From Arenicella xantha (GTDB taxonomy: Bacteria; Pseudomonadota; Gammaproteobacteria; Arenicellales; Arenicellaceae): a stretch of DNA of 64,000 bases. The notes under the pieces were generated by a model. The model worked only from the letters and a program-made list of their open reading frames with translations. It had not been told where the DNA came from and made no database searches. Below, in pieces: positions 59,550 to 64,000 of this stretch. Both the position numbers and the translations under genes were made by a program. The stretch covers positions 1,323,035 to 1,387,034 of the forward strand of contig NZ_QNRT01000001.1 in NCBI RefSeq assembly GCF_003315245.1, read 5' to 3'. The number at the start of each line of letters is the position of its first letter. Within the stretch, counting starts at the first letter, position 1.

Positions 59550-59677
59550 AATGTCGATAGTTTCGTCGAAATGACCAATTTAATCAATCATTATGCTCAA
59601 TATGGCTATACACAATGACCGTAAAGGACAATAAGCTATTAGCAACTACCAACCCGTCATTTAAATGAGTTAGTGCG

Positions 59678-60778
59678 ATGAAGAATGTATTACTTCTAGG
59701 ATCCGGCAAAATCGGTGCCATTATTACTGAGCTGTTGACATCGTGTGGTGACTACCACGTTACCGTTGCCGATATGGATAAGGACAATCTCGCGCGCCTT
59801 ACTCCGCATAAAAACCTAAGCACATTAGTGCTCGACGTGACGGATGAAACGGCGCTGTATGCCGCTATGCAAGACAAATATGCGGCACTGAGCGCGTGCC
59901 CTTTTCATATTACCAAGTTTGTCGCGCAAGCAGCCGCAAGCTCGGGCGTGCACTACTTTGATTTAACCGAAGACGTGGCTTGTACGAATTTGGTCAAGAG
60001 CCTAGCCAGCGATGCCACTGCAGCGTTGATGCCGCAATGTGGGCTAGCGCCTGGTTTTATCACCATTGCAGCTTACGACTTGTGCAAGCATTTTGACACT
60101 TTGCATAACGTCCACATGCGGGTTGGTGCGCTCCCAAAATACCCATCGAATGGGTTGAAATATAACTTAACTTGGTCAACCGACGGGTTGATCAATGAGT
60201 ACTGCAATCCCTGTGAAGCAATTGTTGAAGGGGAGTTGACGCAGGTGCCCCCGCTCGAAGAGTTAGAGACGTTCTCCCTGGATGGAGTAGCGTATGAAGC
60301 CTTTAATACTTCGGGCGGGTTAGGTACCTTATGTGAAACATTAAAGGGTAAGGTTAAAAACCTGAATTACCGTACAGTGCGCTACCCTGGACATCGTGAC
60401 ATTATGAAAATGTTGCTAGACGATTTGCGCCTTCGCGATAACCGCCAGCTACTTAAAGAAATCTTCGAGAGCGCACTGCCGCTGACGTATCAAGACGTGG
60501 TGTTGGTATTTATTAATGTTAGCGGCATGAAAAACGGCCAACTTGTGCAAGAGTCGTACGCCAGTAAAAACTACAGTCAGATGATTAACGGCAAGCTGTG
60601 GAGCGCAATTCAAATCACTACCGCTGCCGGCATTTGTGCGGCACTCGATTTAATGGCTGAAGGAAAGCTACCGCAAAAAGGTTTCGTGAAACAAGAAGAT
60701 GTGTTGTTTGATGACTTTATTAATAACCGATTTGGGCAATACTACAAGCGACCTGAAACTATGCAAGTTGCCGCCTAA
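59678..60778 (+). CDS. Saccharopine dehydrogenase-family oxidoreductase
   Basis: 366 residues. Rossmann NAD(P) motif LLLGSGKIGAIITELL at 5-20, followed by the typical YFDLTEDVACTN near 104 and MPQCGLAPGFITIAA near 124-138. Resembles the saccharopine reductase half (Lys9/SDH), which forms alpha-aminoadipic semialdehyde and glutamate from saccharopine. No separate lysine-ketoglutarate reductase gene is visible. It leads an operon with glutaryl-CoA dehydrogenase and aminoadipic semialdehyde dehydrogenase, which supports a lysine role. Confidence 0.85.
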   Translation: MKNVLLLGSGKIGAIITELLTSCGDYHVTVADMDKDNLARLTPHKNLSTLVLDVTDETALYAAMQDKYAALSACPFHITKFVAQAAASSGVHYFDLTEDVACTNLVKSLASDATAALMPQCGLAPGFITIAAYDLCKHFDTLHNVHMRVGALPKYPSNGLKYNLTWSTDGLINEYCNPCEAIVEGELTQVPPLEELETFSLDGVAYEAFNTSGGLGTLCETLKGKVKNLNYRTVRYPGHRDIMKMLLDDLRLRDNRQLLKEIFESALPLTYQDVVLVFINVSGMKNGQLVQESYASKNYSQMINGKLWSAIQITTAAGICAALDLMAEGKLPQKGFVKQEDVLFDDFINNRFGQYYKRPETMQVAA

Positions 60779-60792
60779 ACGAGAACTATTGA

Positions 60793-61980
60793 ATGAGTAC
60801 GAAATCACACTGGAGTAAGTTCGATTGGGAAGATCCGTTTCATTTAAACGATCAACTTACCGAAGAAGAGCGTCTCGCGCGTGAAACTGCAAATCAATAT
60901 GCACAGGGTAAATTACAGCCACGTGTGATTGAAGCGTATCGTAATGAGACCACCGACCCAGCTATATTCCGCGAAATGGGTGAGCTCGGCCTGCTCGGCG
61001 CCATGCTAGAAGGTTATGGCTGCGCAGGCATGAGCTACACCTCTTATGGCCTAATCGCGCGTGAGGTAGAGCGGGTTGATTCAGGTTATCGCTCGATGAT
61101 GAGCGTACAATCTAGCTTGGTTATGTATCCGATTCATGCGTTTGGCTCTGAGGCGCAAAAACAACAGTATCTTCCTAAGCTCGCCAGTGGTGAATGGATT
61201 GGTTGCTTTGGGTTAACCGAACCAGACCACGGATCTGACCCATCGAGTATGGTGACACGAGCCAAGACCGTTGATGGCGGATATCGCTTAAGCGGCGCAA
61301 AAATGTGGATTTCGAATTCGCCTATCGCAGATGTGTTTGTAGTGTGGGCGAAAACTGATGATGGGGTCGTTCGTGGCTTCATTCTTGAAAAAGGTTTCGA
61401 CGGATTATCGGCACCAAAAATTCAAGGCAAGTTGTCATTGCGCGCCTCCGTTACCGGTGAGATTGTGATGGATAGCGTATTCGTGCCGGAACAGAATATG
61501 TTGCCAAACGTGCAAGGTCTAAAAGGCCCAATGTCTTGTTTAAACAGTGCACGCTTAGGCATTGCTTGGGGCGCATTAGGTGCGGCCGAAGCGTGCTGGC
61601 ATTCCGCGCTTAATTACACTCTAGAGCGCAGTCAATTTGGTCGGCCATTGGCGGCGAATCAATTAATTCAGAAAAAATTAGCCGACATGATGGCGGAAAT
61701 TAGTTTAGGTCTACAAGGGTGTTTACGCGCCACACGTCTTAAAGATGAAGGCAAGTTAGCGCCGGAATTAATCTCCCTCCTAAAACGCAACTCCTGCGGC
61801 AAAGCACTCGAGATTGCACGTAATGCTCGAGACATGCACGGCGGTAACGGTATTTCAGAAGAGTACCCTGTTATGCGCCACATGGTGAACCTTGAAACGG
61901 TGAATACCTACGAAGGCACCAACGACATTCATGCGCTGATCTTAGGTCGCGCGCAAACAGGCATTCAAGCCTTTTATTAA
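60793..61980 (+). CDS. gcdH: Glutaryl-CoA dehydrogenase
   Basis: 395 residues. FAD enzyme that oxidises and decarboxylates glutaryl-CoA to crotonyl-CoA in lysine/tryptophan breakdown. Catalytic base E374 lies in [20 protein letters not shown], the GCDH hallmark. [13 protein letters not shown] near 137-149 and [18 protein letters not shown] near 170 form the FAD and substrate pocket. It is 14 bp after the saccharopine-type gene and 13 bp before the dehydrogenase. Confidence 0.94.
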   Translation: MSTKSHWSKFDWEDPFHLNDQLTEEERLARETANQYAQGKLQPRVIEAYRNETTDPAIFREMGELGLLGAMLEGYGCAGMSYTSYGLIAREVERVDSGYRSMMSVQSSLVMYPIHAFGSEAQKQQYLPKLASGEWIGCFGLTEPDHGSDPSSMVTRAKTVDGGYRLSGAKMWISNSPIADVFVVWAKTDDGVVRGFILEKGFDGLSAPKIQGKLSLRASVTGEIVMDSVFVPEQNMLPNVQGLKGPMSCLNSARLGIAWGALGAAEACWHSALNYTLERSQFGRPLAANQLIQKKLADMMAEISLGLQGCLRATRLKDEGKLAPELISLLKRNSCGKALEIARNARDMHGGNGISEEYPVMRHMVNLETVNTYEGTNDIHALILGRAQTGIQAFY

Positions 61981-61993
61981 CGAAGAGTTATCA

Positions 61994-63499
61994 ATGAGTA
62001 TGAATATAGAGTCAGTTTTCACCGCACTTGGTTTGAGTGAAGCGCAACTAAATGCCGGTGATTTGGCCGTTACCAGCCCGGTTGATGGTAAGACGATTGC
62101 CAGCGTTGCGGTACATAATTCCAATCAAGTCGATGCGGCGATTGCCAAGTCGCGAGTTGCATTTGAACAATGGAAAACCGTTCCTGCGCCAAAGCGTGGC
62201 GAATTGGTGCGTGTGCTAGGCAATAAACTACGTGACCATAAAGAAGCACTCGGTGCGTTAGTCTCTATGGAATGCGGCAAGATCTATCAAGAAGGTCTGG
62301 GCGAAGTTCAAGAGATGATCGATATTTGTGATTTAGCTGTTGGGCTATCTCGACAATTATTTGGCTTAACGATTGCCTCTGAGCGTCCTGGCCACCGCAT
62401 GACTGAAACGTGGCATCCGATTGGTCCAGTAGGGATTATTTCAGCCTTTAATTTTCCGGTAGCGGTGTGGTGTTGGAACTCAGCATTGGCCTTAGTTTGT
62501 GGCAATAGCGTCATCTGGAAGCCATCTGAAAAAACCCCACTCACTGCCCTCGCCTGCCAGAAGTTATTTGACGCGGCTGCCGCTGAAGTGGGAGATATTC
62601 CTGAAGGACTGTCACAAGTCATTATTGGACACGCCGACGTTGGAGAGCAATTAGTTAACGATTCGCGCATGCCGGTAATCAGTGCAACTGGAAGCACCGC
62701 CATGGGCCGCAAAGTAGGCCCTGCTGTGGCCGCGCGATTCGGTCGTTCTATTTTGGAACTTGGTGGGAATAATGCGATTATTGTTACGCCGAGTGCAGAT
62801 ATGGATATGGCAGTACGAGCGATTTTATTCGGAGCTGTTGGTACCGCCGGTCAGCGTTGTACATCAACCCGACGTTTGTTCGTACACAGTGATGTTTACG
62901 ATGAATTAGTCCCGGCACTTAAAGAAGCTTACAGCGGAATTCGCGTTGGTGATCCAATGCAACAAAGCACGTTGGTCGGCCCATTAATCGACAAGCAAGC
63001 CTTCACTAACATGCAGTCGGCGCTGGATCTTGCGATGGTAAATGGCGGCGAAGTGCTTGGTGGGTCGCGCGCATTGCAAGACACATATCCGAATGCCTAT
63101 TATGTGAATCCCGCTATTGTTGAAATGGGTGAAACCAAGCAAACCGTGCAAGAAGAAACGTTTGCACCGATTTTGTATGTGTATCGCTATAACGACCTCG
63201 ACGAAGCCATACGACTACATAACGACGTTCCTCAAGGCTTATCATCAGCGATTTTCACCATGGACATGCGTGAAGCCGAAAAATTTACGTCTGCGGTAGG
63301 CAGTGATTGCGGTATTGCGAATGTGAATATTGGTACCAGTGGAGCCGAAATTGGTGGTGCTTTCGGTGGGGAAAAAGAGACTGGCGGCGGTCGCGAGTCA
63401 GGCTCCGATGCTTGGAAAGGCTACATGCGCCGAGCAACCTCCACAGTGAATTACTCGACTGATTTGCCATTGGCGCAAGGGATTGAATTTAATCTATGA
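61994..63499 (+). CDS. amaB: Alpha-aminoadipic semialdehyde dehydrogenase (ALDH7 type)
   Basis: 501 residues. Oxidises alpha-aminoadipic semialdehyde (piperideine-6-carboxylate) to alpha-aminoadipate. ALDH catalytic residues E255 (LELGGNNAII) and C289 (GTAGQRCTSTRRLF); FNFPVAVWCWN and ATGSTAMG are present. The C-terminal GGEKETGGGRESGSDAWK is the antiquitin (ALDH7A1) signature and favours this over betaine or succinic semialdehyde enzymes. Ends before a terminator. Confidence 0.92.
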   Translation: MSMNIESVFTALGLSEAQLNAGDLAVTSPVDGKTIASVAVHNSNQVDAAIAKSRVAFEQWKTVPAPKRGELVRVLGNKLRDHKEALGALVSMECGKIYQEGLGEVQEMIDICDLAVGLSRQLFGLTIASERPGHRMTETWHPIGPVGIISAFNFPVAVWCWNSALALVCGNSVIWKPSEKTPLTALACQKLFDAAAAEVGDIPEGLSQVIIGHADVGEQLVNDSRMPVISATGSTAMGRKVGPAVAARFGRSILELGGNNAIIVTPSADMDMAVRAILFGAVGTAGQRCTSTRRLFVHSDVYDELVPALKEAYSGIRVGDPMQQSTLVGPLIDKQAFTNMQSALDLAMVNGGEVLGGSRALQDTYPNAYYVNPAIVEMGETKQTVQEETFAPILYVYRYNDLDEAIRLHNDVPQGLSSAIFTMDMREAEKFTSAVGSDCGIANVNIGTSGAEIGGAFGGEKETGGGRESGSDAWKGYMRRATSTVNYSTDLPLAQGIEFNL

Positions 63500-63525
63500 C
63501 CTAAAGACCTCCTAGTTTTCTACTC

Positions 63526-63562
63526 AACGGCGCGCAGTTCTTACCTGCGTGCTGTTTTTTTT
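63526..63562 (+). terminator. Rho-independent terminator of the lysine operon
   Basis: CGCGCAG (63531-63537) pairs with CTGCGTG (63545-63551, one G-U pair); the distal arm runs into GCTG and eight T. It starts about 30 bp after the dehydrogenase stop. Confidence 0.85.
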
Positions 63563-63888
63563 GCCAATTTTTAAGCACTCTGCGTTGTAAAAGCATAAAA
63601 AATGGCCAAATTAAAAACTGTATGTATATACAGCCTATTTTTGTGCTCTCCAAAAACTAGTCAATTTACATGCGTAGCCTTGCGCACTTTGTAGCTAAGG
63701 TGATATTAATTCACTATAGAATTCAATAAGATAACGTAATAGTAAGGGTTGCTAATGGGACGGCTATATTCGTCGTTATGGGCACGCCCCCTTTGTCACC
63801 GAGCCAAAATTGAAGGTGGAGAAATTAAGATATTAAAAACAAAGACTTGCGGTTCATTCCTTGAATTGGTCACGGAGAGATATCTCGC
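63563..63888. other. AT-rich intergenic region with a LexA box
   Basis: About 325 bp without a recognisable gene. It contains the LexA box at 63618-63633 and a possible 56-codon frame (63755-63925) with no family resemblance and cysteine-rich random-looking sequence. I see no tRNA or conserved RNA. Confidence 0.5.
63618..63633. promoter_or_regulatory. Consensus LexA/SOS box
   Basis: CTGTATGTATATACAG matches the gammaproteobacterial SOS box CTGT-N8-ACAG exactly, with an AT-only core apart from one G. Nothing recognisable as a DNA-repair gene follows within the window; the nearest start is the truncated ORF at 63889. Confidence 0.7.
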
Positions 63889-64000
63889 ATGCAATTTAAT
63901 AAGCTGTTATGTATGTCTAGTTTAGAATTAGGTATTTCCCAGTTCTTAAGGCTGCTATTTGGGTTTGGAATTCTGATATTAGTCATTTTTTTTATCGTGA
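63889..64000 (+). CDS. Start of a small membrane protein (3'-truncated)
   Basis: 37 codons are visible before the window ends. ACGGAGAGA ends 8 nt before the ATG, a good ribosome site. A short polar N terminus is followed by a strongly hydrophobic segment (about 22-37, LLFGFGILILVIFF). A second ATG at 63913 is in frame. No function can be given; the preceding LexA box raises the possibility of SOS control. Confidence 0.5.
   Translation, partial: MQFNKLLCMSSLELGISQFLRLLFGFGILILVIFFIV

Noticed and set aside
63755..63925. 56-residue ORF after the LexA box
   Set aside because: No family features, no good ribosome site, and it overlaps the better-supported start at 63889.

Overview
This is the replication-origin region of a gammaproteobacterial chromosome, probably from a free-living marine species. 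The backbone apaH-apaG / gyrB-dnaN-dnaA / rpmH-rnpA-yidD-yidC-mnmE / mnmG-rsmG-parA-parB / atpIBEFHAGDC is the classic Pseudomonas-type oriC neighbourhood. GyrB carries the long insert typical of Gammaproteobacteria. I cannot name the genus from sequence alone. I see no tRNA, rRNA, insertion sequence, prophage or CRISPR array.

Origin (1-7.4 kb): apaH (cut by the window edge) and apaG converge on gyrB. gyrB, dnaN and dnaA run leftward and rpmH onward run rightward. The dnaN-dnaA spacer has DnaA boxes beside an AT-rich stretch and is the best oriC candidate. recF, normally between dnaN and gyrB, is absent. Its place holds two identical 16-bp parS palindromes, the expected targets of the ParB encoded about 18 kb away.

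Housekeeping blocks and insertions (7.4-36.6 kb): rnpA-yidD-yidC-mnmE and mnmG-rsmG-parAB are intact. A secreted-lipase module (two serine hydrolases, a cupin, a lipase foldase, a polysaccharide deacetylase and two exported or anchored unknowns) lies between mnmE and mnmG. A second block lies between parB and atpI: small membrane protein, M50-like protease, two exported beta-helix proteins, and a response regulator and hybrid kinase. The nine-gene atp operon ends at a strong terminator.

Downstream (36.6-64 kb): lemA with an M48 protease, ubiC, a K+-dependent-type membrane pyrophosphatase divergent from a soluble pyrophosphatase, and a leftward phenylalanine/tyrosine catabolic operon (hpd, fahA, VOC protein, maiA, aromatic amino acid hydroxylase). 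That operon faces a MarR regulator across a double operator-like repeat. Then come an exported M1 aminopeptidase, tpm, pilU, pyrF with a SWIM protein, a desaturase, a CPBP protease with an Lrp regulator, and a rightward lysine-catabolism operon. The window ends with a consensus LexA box and the start of a small membrane protein.

The most interesting points are the recF-less origin with twin parS, a CTG start for mnmE, the homogentisate operon with a VOC protein and no hmgA, the double operator upstream of the MarR gene, a possibly switching leader upstream of hppA, and the LexA box near a truncated small membrane ORF.
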